A stretch of 64,000 nt of DNA from Turritopsis dohrnii (Eukaryota; Cnidaria; Hydrozoa; Anthoathecata; Oceaniidae), in NCBI GenBank assembly GCA_027922465.2, contig BQMF02000292.1, positions 434,001-498,000 on the forward strand, read 5' to 3'. Shown piece after piece: positions 43,077-55,548 of the stretch. The notes below the pieces were generated by a model. That model worked only from the letters and a program-made list of their open reading frames with translations. It was not told where the DNA came from and did not search any database. The position numbers and the translations under genes were made by a program. Each line of letters opens with the position of its first letter. Within the stretch, counting starts at the first letter, position 1.

Positions 43077-44104
43077 AGAGCCAATTTCTGTAAGAGTGGG
43101 GCAGGTGCTGATAGTAAAAAAATTTTTTTCTTTCATTTTGGGATATGTTGTACAAAACCATGTGAGAGGAAAAAATCCAAAATTTGAATGCTCAAAAATC
43201 CATAATAGCCGAGTTACGCCCATCTGAAGAATTTTGAAAATTAGTAACCGGACCAAAATTGGCCTCTGTTGCAATTTTGCTGGCTTATATCTGAATGCGC
43301 CCTTAAAGTCACACAACTTTCTTTTCAGATTCTGTTAATATGGCCTGAAGGCTATTGAAATTGATCAAAAAATTTGTGTGACCATAATGGCGGCACAAGC
43401 TACGGTCCCCCAAAATCACAACAAAATGAACGCAACACAAACTTTGAACAACTTTGAAGCCTGGTATCTACAGGAAAAATGGTTTGTATTACTAAAAACT
43501 ATGCAAAATGCAAACTACTATGTTACTACTATTGAAAAAACTTTATTTGGTAAAAAAAAATTAGTAGCCTGGGTACTATGGTGATTTTCGTAGCAGTAAG
43601 AAGCAAAAAAAGGCGAAAGTGGTGATTGTTTGCCTCGCTTTCCCGCATTGCGCCCTTAGTTGCATGTGAAAACCTTTTTTGTTTCTGATACTAAACTAAT
43701 TGAACTATCAGTAACAAAAGAAAAAGTCATGTGACCTCCTATAGATTTTTCAAAAATTAGCTCAGAAGTTTGAAAAAAAGTCATACGAAATCCTAAGACT
43801 TTCAACTACTGAGATAGACTTGCGCTCTTATAAGTTGTATTACTAACAAATGGTTGAGGAAATTTGGTCAGGTATTTCTTTGTATTAAGCTTATTTGACA
43901 GTTATTGTTATTGAAAATTAAGGATTTCTTCATAAATGCTGATTTAGAGGTCTTTCATATCTTAAAATATTAACAAAATTGTATCTGACATGATCTATCT
44001 AGGTATATACATCATCAAGTGAAATGTTGTAAAAGTAATAAAGTAATAACAAGCAAGGAAGTTGAAATAATAAACTTCCAGTGATAAGTTATAAACAAAT
44101 GAAG
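43077..44104. other. No gene seen
   Basis: AT-rich, with short non-conserved ORFs on both strands (43074-43316 and 43378-43584) that show no recognisable motif. Confidence 0.5.
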
Positions 44105-44308
44105 TTAGCTGTGTTTCAGCTTGTCAATATCGCATTGATGAAGGCCAAAGGCCCTGCTATTAACTGGAGCTGGTGGTGTAACTGAACAGATAACGTCTTC
44201 CATAGCAAACCAGCTAATGTCATCTTTATCCGGCCAGATGAATCGATTTTCCTCACTTCCAATCCTCTTCATACACTTTACTTCAACTTCATCATCTTCC
44301 ATTTTCAA
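44105..44308 (-). pseudogene. C-terminal fragment of an unknown mobile-element-linked protein
   Basis: 67 residues: VEVKCMKRIGSEENRFIWPDKDDISWFAMEDVICSV... ending NSRAFGLHQCDIDKLKHS. The aromatic-rich 'fxWPxxdDxsW' and closing 'R.fgL...D..k' pattern recurs in proteins scattered through invertebrate genomes, but I cannot give a family name. It overlaps an opposite-strand frame at 44217-44549. Confidence 0.3.
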
Positions 44309-44887
44309 CGATTCAATGCGTCCAACTTTTCCGGCGCCCCAATTCGATCAATATCACCCTGGCAAACGAGGACGAACGTTTAAAGTTCACGAGATCCGGC
44401 TTACAACTCAAGGGCAAGACGATTTTTTTGTACGAAAGCCTGATATCACGCCAACCGTACATGTGAGCCTCACTGGAGTGCCACATGAAGTTACCAATAG
44501 ACTCGTAAAACAACACATACCGTATCACTCTTGCGAATGCTGCTCATGACGCCTTGGTATCCATGTCCCAGGAGATAGCAGCATCCCCACCAGTGGTTCC
44601 ACCACCAGTACCTGACAGACGTCTAAATGATAACCAATTACTAAATCGCTTACGTGATATACTGGAACATCTCTTCATTCACGAAGACCCATTCATAAAG
44701 CTGATGCCGGATCCAGCAAAGTTTCCCTTCTGGTTTATCGCAATTTGCACTCCACCCCAAGAGTTGTGACAGCGCAAATTGGAACGTTAACAGAAGATTA
44801 TCTTTCGAACCTTCGAATCGAAAAAAGACCAATATCTGAAATCCGTATCGAGCTAAAGAAAATGCAAAGTGAATACTTCCAGGAGTA
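44300..44887 (+). pseudogene. Candidate LINE ORF1, frameshifted
   Basis: Three frames together look like one protein: RPTFPAPQFDQYHPGKRGR...HVSLTGVPHEVTNRLVKQH, then a proline-rich segment (PPVVPPPVPDRRLNDNQLLN), then TAQIGTLTEDYLSNLRIEKR...KKMQSEYFQE to a stop at ~44887. It ends ~50 bp before ORF2 of the LINE, the position of ORF1. No zinc knuckle or RRM is visible, so its role as ORF1 is inferred from position. Confidence 0.4.
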
Positions 44888-44937
44888 AGAACTGCATTTT
44901 TCTTTTGTCTTTTTTACATTTATATATATTCAAAATG

Positions 44938-47845
44938 ATTTCGTTTTGTACTTTAAATATTAACGGCATGGGGGACTGTCAGAAAAGATTGAGTATTTTT
45001 CTCTGGTTCAGCTCCTCCCCATATGATGTACTCCTACTTCAGGAGACTCACTCAACAATGTCTACCTCGGCGACCTGGGAGAAGGCATGGGAGCCCTTTG
45101 GCTCGTCTGTTTGGTGCTCCGCTAACTCCCGGGAAGCAGGGGTGGCTATACTGGCGAAAACCGGAATCACGCTGGGACCTGTTCTCACCGCTGATCAATC
45201 GGGCGCGCTGTTGGCTGTTCTGTCTCTACCGATTCGCACACCTTCTTTTGTGTCTCTCTCTACGCTCCAAATCGCCCTCATGCTAGGGCACCCTTCTTTA
45301 AACTCTTGCTGTCTGATCTCCCTCCTGATGTACCGTTGATCATGGGTGGTAATTTCAATATGGTATTGGACTCTACACTTGATCGCTCTGGTGGTACACC
45401 CTCACCAACCCACTTGGCAGGTTCTTTAGAACTGGGGAATGCTATCAAGGAAAATCGACTCTTTGACCCCTGGCGACACCTAAATCCTATTGACTTGGGT
45501 GCCACTTGGCACAGCCCTCAGGGGGGTATCCACTCCCGTCTAGATCGATTTTACATCTCCTCTGACCTAAAGCCCTTACTCCAACACGTCCACATTATCC
45601 CTACCACTCACAGTGACCATATTGTGGAAGTACGACTGTCATCAGTCACTACCTCATCCAAGGGACCTGGGGTTTGGAAACTTAACACCTCTTCCTTAAA
45701 AGACCCCACCCTGCAACATAAAATTTCCGTCTTCTGGAAGTACTGGTCCCAGCGCAATGTCGACTTCTCATCTCCCTTACAATGGTGGGAAAATGGGAAG
45801 GCTGAAATCAAATCAATTTTGATGCAGCACTGTAGCAATGTGTGCAAGAGAAAAATTGCAAGGATCAGATCACTTCTGGACCAAGCTCTGAATGCCAATG
45901 TTGACCTCGCCCTGAATGCTGAGATTTCTGCCCTCAAATCAGATCTCTCATCAGGCACAATTGTAAGGTCTCACATCCAAGCCATAGAGGATGGCGAAAT
46001 CCCCACAAGACGTCTTGTCGCTGGGGAAGCCTCCTCACAGGCAAAAAAGACTATCTACAAATTAGAAAAGGGGGCCACTACCATAACTGATCCGGATGAA
46101 ATCCTGGACTGCATAAAAGATTTTTATTATGAATTATTTGCAAATGAACCCACTGATCCTCTCACACAAGCAGAGATCCTAAACCTCATTCCAAATATGT
46201 TGAAATCCACAGACACAGCTCCTTGGTGGTCAAAATTCACCTCCAAGGAATTACACGACACGCTTTTACTTATTGAAAAAAATAAGGCTCCAGGCCCGGA
46301 TGGATTACCAGCAGAACTTTACATTCAATTCAGGTCAATCCTAGGTCAAGACCTGGTAGATGTACTAAACCATTCAATGATGACCCAACACCAATTGTCC
46401 CCCTCATTCGGAATGGCGAACATTTCCCTTTTACCGAAAAAAGGGGACCTTGAACTCCTTAAAAATTGGAGACCTATTTCTTTGTTGAATTGTGACTATA
46501 AGTTAGCAACGAAAGCCCTTGCCTCCCGCCTACGCACGACACTGCCTATTGTCATCAATCATCACCAAACGTGTACGGTCCCGGGAAGGGAAATATTTCA
46601 CAATATCTTTCACTTTCTCTTCCGGGACCTCATCACTTACACAAATCAAAAACAAGCCAAGGCTTTTCTCGTATCATTTGATTTTGAGAAAGCCTTTGAC
46701 CGTGTCGATAGGAACTTCCTTCTCTCTGTCCTTTCTCAACTGGGCTACCCTCCAGAGTTTATCTCCATTGTAGATACTCTTCTGAGGGACACCCACGCAC
46801 GAGTGACAAATAATGGATGGGTATCAGCTAGCTTTGTACAAGAGAAAGGTGTTCGCCAAGGCGACCCTCTCTCATTATTATTGTACATCATCTATGCTGA
46901 AGTCACCTCCATTCTTCTCGAACACTCATCTCTGAAAGGTGTTTTCCTTCCTGGGCTGAGATCTCACCTCCTCTATAGCCAGTATGTCGATGATACAACG
47001 GTGGTTATGACGGAGGAGCGTGAGATCCAGGAAGCACTGGAGCTCTTTGCAAAACTTGGCCGTGCATCTCAATCAAAGGTCAACATTGCAAAAACCAAAG
47101 CTTTGCCCCTTGGCTCTTTCAAGGCCCTCACAACAACAGACATCTCGTGGGTGCACAAAATAACTCTCCTTGGAGTTACATTCTCAAGAAATTTCGAACA
47201 CACCCTGCTCCTAAACTGGACTGATGTCATTGCAACCCTAAAGAAACGGTTATCGCTCCTCACCGGGCGGCACCTTTCTATCAGGGGAAAAGTACTACTA
47301 CTACTAATACCTTCCTGCTATCACGGATAATTTTTCTGTACACGGTCCTACCCCCTCCACCGTGGTTTAGAAATAAGTTATTTTCCATTGTGACCCCCTA
47401 CTTGTTTGGTATGTCTAGTCATCCCATTAACTTTCACTTCTATTCCGCATCAGTGGAGTATGGAGGTCTTGGGTTGCTTGATCCAGCCCTACACTCTCTA
47501 GCCCTCCGCACTAAGTACATCTCACAGGTTTTCACATCAGAGATACCTCACCCGTGGTTTAGCCTGGCTCGATATTTTCTGTCTTTCCACCTAGGACATC
47601 TGGTCCCTGCCTGGAAGTCCTCAATATCAAACTCACAGTCCCGATCGCTGAACCCTCCTACGGGATACTTCCACACACCAACCGAGGTCCGTAACCTTCT
47701 CTCTAGGAACCCGAAAAATCTATCAGCAAGAGGGATATATCCGGCCATAAAGGAAACCCCTCCCACCCCTAAGGGTGTGTTTGTGTGGCATGGCATTGTA
47801 TCCCATTCTAAGCCAAACATCTGGAAATCCTTGTTTAAGGGATGA
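44938..47845 (+). pseudogene. Tx1/L1-like LINE ORF2 (endonuclease-RT)
   Basis: The APE-type endonuclease begins in frame 44938-45339 (ISFCTLNINGMGD, VLLLQETHS) and continues, after a shift near 45300, in the long frame 45306-47330 (LIMGGNFNMVLD, HSRLDRFYI, THSDH). The RT follows: APGPDGLPAEL, NWRPISLLNCDYKL, VSFDFEKAFDRVDR (catalytic Asp), GVRQGDPLS and SQYVDDTTVV (catalytic DD). A second shift near 47320 leads to the C-terminal part (47390-47845; VEYGGLGLLDP). Domain set and motif style fit Tx1/L1. It needs only two frame corrections to be open, so it is young. No 3' UTR or poly(A) is evident, so the 3' end looks truncated. It would nick target DNA and prime cDNA synthesis there. Confidence 0.85.
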
Positions 47846-48064
47846 AAGAAAGTAAGTATATGACTTATCTACTCCGTGTTTTTACAATTTATGTGTTGAT
47901 TTATCTATAGAGTGAATATAATTGTTTTTAAAACATAGTTTGTTTGATTTTTTGTATAATAAACCACAATGGTGTTGTAGAAAAATGTAAACAAACTTGT
48001 GGAAATAGCTCTAGCGCTGGCTGCCATTCAGCTTTATAGTTAGATTATTGTCTGTTATTGACTA

Positions 48065-48739
48065 TTGATATCCAATTTTTTTATACGTAGATCTCCAATG
48101 ACTTGGTCTCTTCCACACAATGAAATGCTTTGTAGAGAAATATTGACATATGAGCCCTACAACCACAAAAGTGAAACTTTACAAAGAGGAGAGTCTTGGA
48201 AATTAATTGCTGAAGCTTTGAACTCATTAGATCATCCTAAATTCAGTGTGAGTCACCGATCTGTAAGAGAACGATATGCTGTTTTGGAAAAAAACTTCAA
48301 AAGAAAAAACAATGAAGAAAATGCATCTGGCATTGCACCAGAAGAACAGACTGACATGGGCAGGGCGCTAGAAGAAATTGTATTAAAATTTAAGGAGATT
48401 GAACTTCAGGAAAGTTGTAGCAACAAAGCTGAGATGGAACGTGAGACAGTCACTGACATGCGAAACACATGTATGGAGACATTTGCCGAAACAATAAAAC
48501 GAAAAGGTGACGAACCCTCATCTTCTAAAAAAAAGCGTAGATCATGTGATGACACATTGAGCTATCTAAGAGAAAAAATGGAAATTGATCGTCAACTCAA
48601 AGAAAAAGAACTAGAAATCAGTCATCAACGCGAACTTACAATGCAAAATTTATTGGCTCAACAACAACAAGAACAACACAATCAAATTCTTATGAATTTT
48701 CTTATGCAAAAAAGAGGTACGGGCAATGACAATTTATAG
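48065..48739 (+). CDS. Myb/trihelix-like accessory protein of PIF/Harbinger
   Basis: Likely translated from ATG 48098 (MTWSLPHNEMLCREIL), since a polypyrimidine-AG acceptor precedes it; the frame is open from 48065. Residues ~15-85 form a trihelix/Myb-SANT-like domain (RGESWKLIAEALNS, SHRSVRERYAVLEKNF), then an NEENASGI...E linker, a basic KKKRRSCDD patch (probable nuclear signal) and a C-terminal coiled coil (EKMEIDRQLKEKELEIS, Gln-rich). In PIF/Harbinger elements such a protein binds the transposon ends and helps bring the transposase to the nucleus. It faces the transposase at 49192-50400 convergently. Confidence 0.72.
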   Translation: MISNFFIRRSPMTWSLPHNEMLCREILTYEPYNHKSETLQRGESWKLIAEALNSLDHPKFSVSHRSVRERYAVLEKNFKRKNNEENASGIAPEEQTDMGRALEEIVLKFKEIELQESCSNKAEMERETVTDMRNTCMETFAETIKRKGDEPSSSKKKRRSCDDTLSYLREKMEIDRQLKEKELEISHQRELTMQNLLAQQQQEQHNQILMNFLMQKRGTGNDNL

Positions 48740-49191
48740 TTCCAGAACTGTTATATAATGACATGAATTTTAACTTTCACTGAAAAAATTCATACGAAAA
48801 TTGTTCTTTCTGTACTAAATTTCACAGAATAAGTTGTGAATATTACCTGCTATTAACCTATTGTTTGGTTCTGTTTGGGATACTTTTCATTCCTCTGTTA
48901 TTTAGATATACTTTCGTTATTTGAAGTAGGCTCTGGTAGCCTGTTCTTTTTGTTTCACAAATTTATCAATACCACGAAAAACAAAACGTCAAAAATAAGT
49001 AGATAATTTATTTTCTCTTATCTGTTGGCTTAAAGCAACTTAGTTTTTAAGGTGTTTATGCTATTTTCACTGTCAGATGTTATTATTTGTAGAAAAAAGA
49101 ACAACTTTGTATTATTTGAGAATATTTGTTCACACTTGTAAATAAACTACATAAGTTGTTACAATCAATGTCTATGCTATGTTAACAATGT

Positions 49192-50400
49192 CTATGTTTC
49201 AATATTTGGTGGCTCAAAGTCGAAATATTCACTAGTTTGATTTCCATACAGGCATGTTCTGCAATTTTGCAGGAATGCGCAAGCAAGACACATTTTGCCA
49301 GTAGCACTCAAACCAACCTTCAAGTTTTTTTTGAAATCCATGAACTTGAAATAGTTTATTATCTCCTTGAAAACCCACTCAACAGAAATTCGAACTTGAC
49401 TCATACTTTTGTTAAATGCAACCTGATCTGCTGTTAGACCTGGCCTCCTAAATGGGGCTTGTAGCTGTGGTCTTAGAGGGTAGGCTGGATCTCCATATAT
49501 GCATAAGACTCTACCATTTGGTGCATGAGAGTGTACTTGTAGCTCATGCAAAAGCCCTGACTGAGCTAACATAGCTGAATCGTGCCGTTTTCCTTCTACA
49601 GGACCAAAAAGATTTGCAATGAGCCCATTCGGAACTACGACACTTTGAAATTTTATGGCATGGACCCGCTTGTGACCATTATACAAAATTCTTTGGTTTT
49701 GCTTAGGACGACAAACAGGTCCGACAGTGCCATCTACAAAGCCCCAACAAAAATCCAAGGCAGCACCTTTGTCATGAATAGCTTACACATAATTTTCCAA
49801 AGATGCTGGAGACATCCAGTCATGGTTGAAACCAGAAAATAGCCTGTTATAATTGTCGTGAATGTGATTTAGGATATTATAGGATATTATACTTAATTCA
49901 GAAACAAATCTGCCAAACATAAGAACCATGTCTCCATATCAGATTGGGTAAGCGAAGCGTTTGAGAAAAATACATAAGGCTTCGAGTCCGTCAACTTTAG
50001 TTCTGTTATAGCATATAACATCATCAGGAATACCAAACAGGTCCTTTAGATCATAAACATTATTTTTCTTAAATCGAAAGCTAGCATTGCATTCACTTTC
50101 ATCGAGACGATCGAGATCAAAGCCGTCATATTTCCAGTAAGGAAAGTCGGGATTTTTAGAATTGTTAACATCATATAGGAGGAGAAATTCTTCATCGTTC
50201 AGAAAATTATCATGGTGAGCTATTAAAAGAGCCTCTCGAATTTCTCTGAAACCAGGCATGTTGTGCGTACTCGCACAGAAGCTGATACCATATTTGTTTA
50301 TGTTTTTTCGTGCTTTATTAATCTGTCGTTGCTTAATAAACATAACGAAGGCGGCGGCGAAGAATGACGGTATGCCTCGAATACCGTACCGGAACTCCAC
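49192..50400 (-). pseudogene. PIF/Harbinger DDE transposase, interrupted
   Basis: The N-terminal half (49939-50400) has a helical region ending ECNASFRFKKNNVYDLKDLF and DGLEALCIFLKRFAYP, the usual Harbinger pre-catalytic domain. The catalytic half (49192-49758) has DFCWGFVDGTVGPVCRP (first Asp), FGPVEGKRHDSAML (second Asp region), YGDPAYPLRPQL and EWVFKEIINYFKF (Glu). The stretch between (49759-49938) keeps readable homologous words but has stops and a short tandem GATATTATAG duplication, so either an intron or decay. It pairs with the Myb-like gene 450 bp away. No TIRs proved. Confidence 0.8.
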
Positions 50401-51259
50401 CGCCGTCGTTGCTTAAGGTCCCTATTGCAGGTTGATGACGTTTTGTTCGACTTCCCATTTGGGTAAGTCTCTTTTCTCTTTGCATGATTAAGCGCAACGG
50501 CGCACTTTTCGCAGAGTTTTAAAACCAGTTGGGAAACCAACCCCTTTTGACTACCACGTTTTTAAGTGGAACAATACAATCAAACAGGTTGGATCCCACA
50601 ACCCATTCTAGAATATTTTATTTTTAAAATTTTATATATATATATATATACATACTTGACTCATTGTACAAATCATTTTCTGAGCTCAGATTTTATGAGT
50701 AATGCAAACCATGTACAGTCGATCAACCGAATTAAAAAATAATAAAAAAAAAGTATCTTCCATTAGGCAGGCAGAAATCAACGAAACGTTTTCTGCCCTT
50801 CAAAGAAGACTTGAAAATTGAGTACGAACTGCTTGTGGTATGTCAAAGAAACGACGACGCTGTAATCGTGCAAAGAAGAACGCAGAACAACTCGTGTCCG
50901 ACGAAGGACGACCGCCGAATGCTGAACGACTTTTCTTGTTTGAATGGTTGCAATGCGAGGTGGTTTTCCCAACCAATAATTGATGCAGTAAAAGGTATGA
51001 GCTTTTTATCACGGAATATTAATAAAAAAGAATCTTTAACGTATTATATCTTCTTCTTCCGACTATCAGTACTTCTGTTTAAAAATGTTTACGTCAGCAG
51101 TTGAGTTGGCTTGCATAACTTTTTCAAAAATATGAAAATTCGCAATGATTATGAATATGCCATTTATTGAAAAAAGTACATACTATAGATTACGCGGTTA
51201 GTACATACACATATAGTAGTATTGATTGTAAATGTTGCAAAATCGTGAATATATTGTAA
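50401..51259. other. Spacer with TA microsatellite
   Basis: A TA run lies at ~50630-50650. Overlapping ORFs on both strands at 50778-51104 read the same DNA and show no domain. The GC-rich flank at 50340-50420 may be near the right end of the Harbinger element. Confidence 0.45.
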
Positions 51260-52360
51260 CTAGCCGCCCAGGCGGCGTCGCTCGCCACTCATGTTCAGTA
51301 TGCGTTGTGTCGCAGAATTTAATTTGAGTAAAAGTTTCTTTTCAGGCATTAATTTTTTAATTCATTTCTTACATTCAGAAGATTTAAAACAGAAACAAAT
51401 AGCAACATGGCTCAGATAATATATTTATACGCAGAAGAGAAGTAACTTTAATGTAAAAAAAATGGCAATATATAACACAGAACTGTTTACGCAGACATAC
51501 AAAACCAAACATTACAACATGTTAATTCAAAACAAATTGATACTTTTTCTTTTGTTCCAAAGTTACTACTGGACTGCAACCATTAATGAATTTTTGAAAT
51601 GATAGTCTGTTCTTCCCAAAACCATCAACATCATGATAAAAACCATGAGTTTCGTTTCTTTAACGGTTTACGTGCTTTTTTATTATTAATCTTACCTAAA
51701 AAATATTTCAATTGTATAAAAATGCAGGAAAAGATAATCATGCTATGGTTGAAATAAAAAACAAAACAAAAAACAAAAAGTAAATTCATGTACGCATTTA
51801 TCCTAAAAATTAGTAATTAAAAACACAAATTCAATGATAGAATTTGTAAAGGTTTTTGATTTGATAGTCTATAAAATCAACCAATACTATAAGTTATTGC
51901 AGGTTCAACACTCAACACTGGAGCTAAACTAAATAAAGACTTTTAACGTGGGATACACAACCAAACATCAAAAAAATAAAAATAATAGAAACAATGAAAT
52001 GCCCTACCAAAGCCATAATTTAATACCGAAAAGATAAAAAGTAACAAATAAAAACATAATGCCAAACTTATATACCCAGGCATAGTACGTAAACGATTAC
52101 CATAACACAAAATAATGCATAATCATGACAAAATATAAGAATCCATCCAGCAATGCAATGCTTCTTAGTAGCACAGTCATATCACATTGTATATATATAC
52201 AGCAATAATTAATGAATTTCTGAAATAAATTATCCATTCTTCTCTTAACTGACCCTCACAACATCATAATTTAACCATGTGCTTCATTTCTTTAATGGTT
52301 TATATACACTTTTTCTTTTCTGACCTAAAAGAAAAAGATTTCAGTGAAGAACAGCGTGGA
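51260..52360 (-). mobile_element. Helitron with family B 3' end, truncated
   Basis: Plus strand A|CTAGCCGCCCAGGCGGCGTC at 51260; reversed, the end is GACGCCGCCTGGGCGG-CTAG-T, a complete hairpin terminus. The body matches 17950-19220 in inverse orientation over >1 kb (for example CATACTGAACATG, GCGTATAAATATATTATTCTGA, TACCTGGGTATATATA-type blocks). The 5' end is missing. It is the key comparison for 3'-terminus exchange. Confidence 0.8.
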
Positions 52361-52464
52361 TTGCCACACTACTGCAACAACCATATTGAAGCAAACAAAA
52401 GCAAAAGACATAAATGACAGACAGGCAGAGAGACAAAGCACCATACATCGTCAATAAAATAGCA

Positions 52465-52562
52465 CCGTACAGGGAATCTGCATCCGTCAGAAGGTGTTCC
52501 TCCATCATATGGTCAGTTGTACATTTATGATGGGATGGATGCATTCAATGAAAGAATGGCAA
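52465..52562 (+). pseudogene. Helitron Rep-helicase fragment
   Basis: Reads TGNLHP...GVPPSYGQLYIYDGMDAFNERMA, matching residues ~222-254 of the RepHel at 20118. It is cut off exactly where LINE sequence begins, leaving a chimeric open frame 52517-52831. Confidence 0.75.
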
Positions 52563-53620
52563 GTGCAAAGAAAATGAATATTGACTTGAAATGTTTAGTT
52601 AACTGGAACGACAATAAGATTTCACTAAATTCAAAAAAGTCTGAACTATTTTTATTTTCACCAACACATACACCACCTTTTTTTTATTTCAAGGTTAAAA
52701 TCAATGGTACTAGACTTTATCCTTGTGACTCTACAAAGTATCTTTGTGTGATTATTGACTCAAATTTAAACTGGGGTAATCACATAATCTTTGTTTGCAA
52801 AAAGCTAGTTAGAGCAAATGGTGCAGATTAAGCTGTGATATTTTGTGTCAAGAGATGTTCTTTTATCAATATATTATGCATTATTTCATTCTCATTTGTC
52901 TTACTCAGCCAATGCATGGGCTTTAAATCAAAATTCAACGAAACGCATTATGACTCTTCACAAAAAGTCTGTTAGAATTATGACATTTTCAGATTTTAAT
53001 GCTCATTCTGTTTCCCTATTTACTCAACTTTGAATTCTTTCTTTTCATGATTTTATCAAGTTTTGTAACATAGTCTTTATGTATAAGCTTCTGAACGGCA
53101 ATGTCCTTTCTCCGCTGTATCACACTTGTGATTTAGCCGATATTACTTGTGATTATTCTTGTCCTCGAAGAGCGAAATCTGGTATTTTGTGTCTCCCTAA
53201 AGTTTCCACCGTTAGATTTGGAGATTACTCTTTAACATACAAATCAGTGGCCTCTTGGAATCTTCTTCAGAACTTCATTGATGTTGATATGTCAACTTTA
53301 TCACTTAACAGGTTGAAAGACCTAGTCATTTTTTGTCTTCTAACGTTTATTTGGTACTAAAATTTTTTGTTGCATGTACAGTATTGATAGATGTTTTCTC
53401 ATATTTTTAAAATAAGTAAAAAAAAAATTAAAAAACTAGTTATTTTTAATGTTATTTTTATTTTAGTTTTGTAGCAATTTTTTTTATTTTTCATTTGTTT
53501 ACTTGTTTGTTAAATTTTGTAACATTTTGATGTAGTAGCCCTTCCTTCGATTAGATTAATTCTATTGAAGTGGTCTCCACTTATCTGTATTGAAATAAAT
53601 TGATACTAATAAATTTTTCT
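52563..53620 (+). pseudogene. 5'-truncated LINE, RT C-terminal part
   Basis: Downstream of the Helitron fragment, the RT thumb reads LVNWNDNKISLNSKKSELFLF and KINGTRLYPCDSTKYL...IDSNLNW (frame to 52831), then DVLLSIYYALFHSHLSYSANAWALNQNSTKRI and FMYKLLNGNVLSPL in other frames to 53360. A 3' UTR to ~53620 ends in AATAAATTGATACTAATAAAT. This is the Jockey/CR1/RTE-like RT end found in non-LTR elements; catalytic motifs are missing owing to 5' truncation. It has stops and shifts, so it is dead. Confidence 0.75.
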
Positions 53621-53829
53621 CACTAAAGGCAGACATTTTTAAATAATCAAGTGAACTGATCAAGTGAAGGAATGTGATCAAAGTAATGATATTAATATTC
53701 CATGTATCATATTCAAAGTATTTTGTTATTTTATGTTACATATACTTGGTTGGAAACTTCATTGATCGCTTTGAAGATCAGATTACATCCTACAGAAATA
53801 AACCAATCTGATAAAAAAGGAGGTCATCC

Positions 53830-54156
53830 TTGCTTAAGAATTTCACAGATTTAGAGCAAAGGTACAAAGAGAAGAAAAATTATGAGGAAAAGGCCAGTGG
53901 TATTAGTTGCAACTTTGAAGAATGGGAGTGTTTGATGGAGGACATTGCAGAAATGCAGAGAGATGGGTTGCAAATGCTAAATGGACCAAAGTCAAAGGTA
54001 GAAGAAGACAAAAGAAAAGGAGAGGAACAGCGGAAAAGATGTATGGAGAGAATGGGTGAGACAGGAAAAGAACGATACGAAGAGACCACGAAAAAGATGC
54101 ATGACACCATTCAATATTTAAGAGAAAAAAATGAACAGGAACTGGGCATTACATAA
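53830..54156 (+). pseudogene. Second Harbinger-type Myb-like accessory fragment
   Basis: LEQRYKEKKNYEEKASGISCNFEEWECLMEDIAEM parallels the 'RYAVLEKNFKRKNNEENASGI' linker of the protein at 48065. The C-terminus (KMHDTIQYLREKNEQE) parallels its 'CDDTLSYLREKMEID'. The N-terminal DNA-binding helices are missing. So at least two Harbinger lineages have left accessory genes here. Confidence 0.6.
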
Positions 54157-54360
54157 GGAACAACTGGTGTTGCAAAAGAAAGAGCTAGAATTGAAAGAAA
54201 AATAACAAGATAATTTCAAGTTGTTTATGCAAGAGCAAATGAAAAGGATGGGTGACTTGCAACTTTTTATCAATAATAGATTATAATGTATTTGTATATT
54301 ATCAAAAAATTAAAAATGTATTCTCTGCAAAGAAGGCGAGAAAGATATATCATCATTTAC

Positions 54361-54705
54361 ACCTGGATCATCCTTGAAAATTTAGTACCAAATGTTGGAG
54401 ACATTACTAGCTATCGCAATCCCAGACAAGGAAGGAATATCCCTATGGTACAAAGGGGACCTTGGCAAAAACTTGTGTACTGGAGTTTCATAATGCAGGG
54501 ACCACGGCTATTTAATGCATTACCCAGCTATCTGAGGAGCCTCAGTGGATGTACTAAAGACAAATTCAAACATGAACTGGATAAATATCTCTTTGGAATT
54601 CCCGATGAGCCATTGATGCCTGGTTATACTGCAATGAGACGATCCGAGTCAAACAGCATCATCAATATGAAAACCTACATTGGTCCTCTCAGGATGGATG
54701 TGTAA
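54361..54705 (+). pseudogene. LINE RT C-terminal remnant
   Basis: TWIILENLVPNVGDITSYRNPRQGR...GPRLFNALPSYLRSL...KHELDKYLFGIPDEPLMPGY: this is the tail region following the RT in several invertebrate non-LTR elements, which I recognise as a pattern but cannot assign to a clade. The preceding ~50 residues of the frame are probably unrelated. Confidence 0.6.
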
Positions 54706-55548
54706 CTACCATACAAAACCTGTAACAAGGTAAGGTATGTTTAAATATATAATTATTTATTTTCCACGGTTCTCAGAAAAAAGAATTGTAAATATAAATA
54801 GAATTTTGTAAATAATGAATTGAGAATAGAATCCATTTTAATTGCCATTATAATGTTTCTTGAAGTTTTGTGGCTATAAAAATAGCTGTTTTGACAATTT
54901 TCAGTCAGATACTCTTCCAACGAGGGTGGTTGGCATCCAAATTTTGAGGTTGTGTTTGACCCATGTAAACATATTTTCATATTGCTGAGAAGTGATGAAA
55001 CAAAATATTACTTAGCTACTGCACTCAATATGATTTTAATTTAGAACATCTCAACCAGTTCTGATCTAAGGACATTGATAAATGAACAAAATGGTCATAT
55101 ATATAGTCAATCATATGGTTATAGATGATACACAATTGAGCTACATGTCGACCAAATCGTGGGATTAAATCTGAGTATCTGCATGGAAACGCCAGACGTT
55201 GTAACAGCAAACACAGGCCTTCCAATTAAGATGTGAATGAAAATGTTTTTGAAACAATGCCAGCAATAAGCAAATTTAAGCTGTGTGTTCACGAAAAACG
55301 TTTAACTTTTATGTTATTAAATATCAATATTTAGGCCGTTCCTGGTGACTAGGTTGTGTCGTGATTTATGTTATATGTAATTTGTTGTTTTTTGTGATTG
55401 GTAAGGGAATTATTACCGTAATTATTCCTTTATTTATGTGTCTATATATATTATAGTTGTCATGGTAACGCCATGATGTGTATGTAATTTGTATAGAATT
55501 AGGCATATAATAGTGAACTTTTGTGCTGTAAATTTTCATACGTTGATA
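54706..55548. other. No gene seen
   Basis: AT-rich. Around 55268-55330 a stretch (AAGCTGTGTGTTC...AAAACGTTTAACTTTTATG) is an inverse copy of the interior of the MITE at 60205-60727, so a relic of that family is present. Confidence 0.5.
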
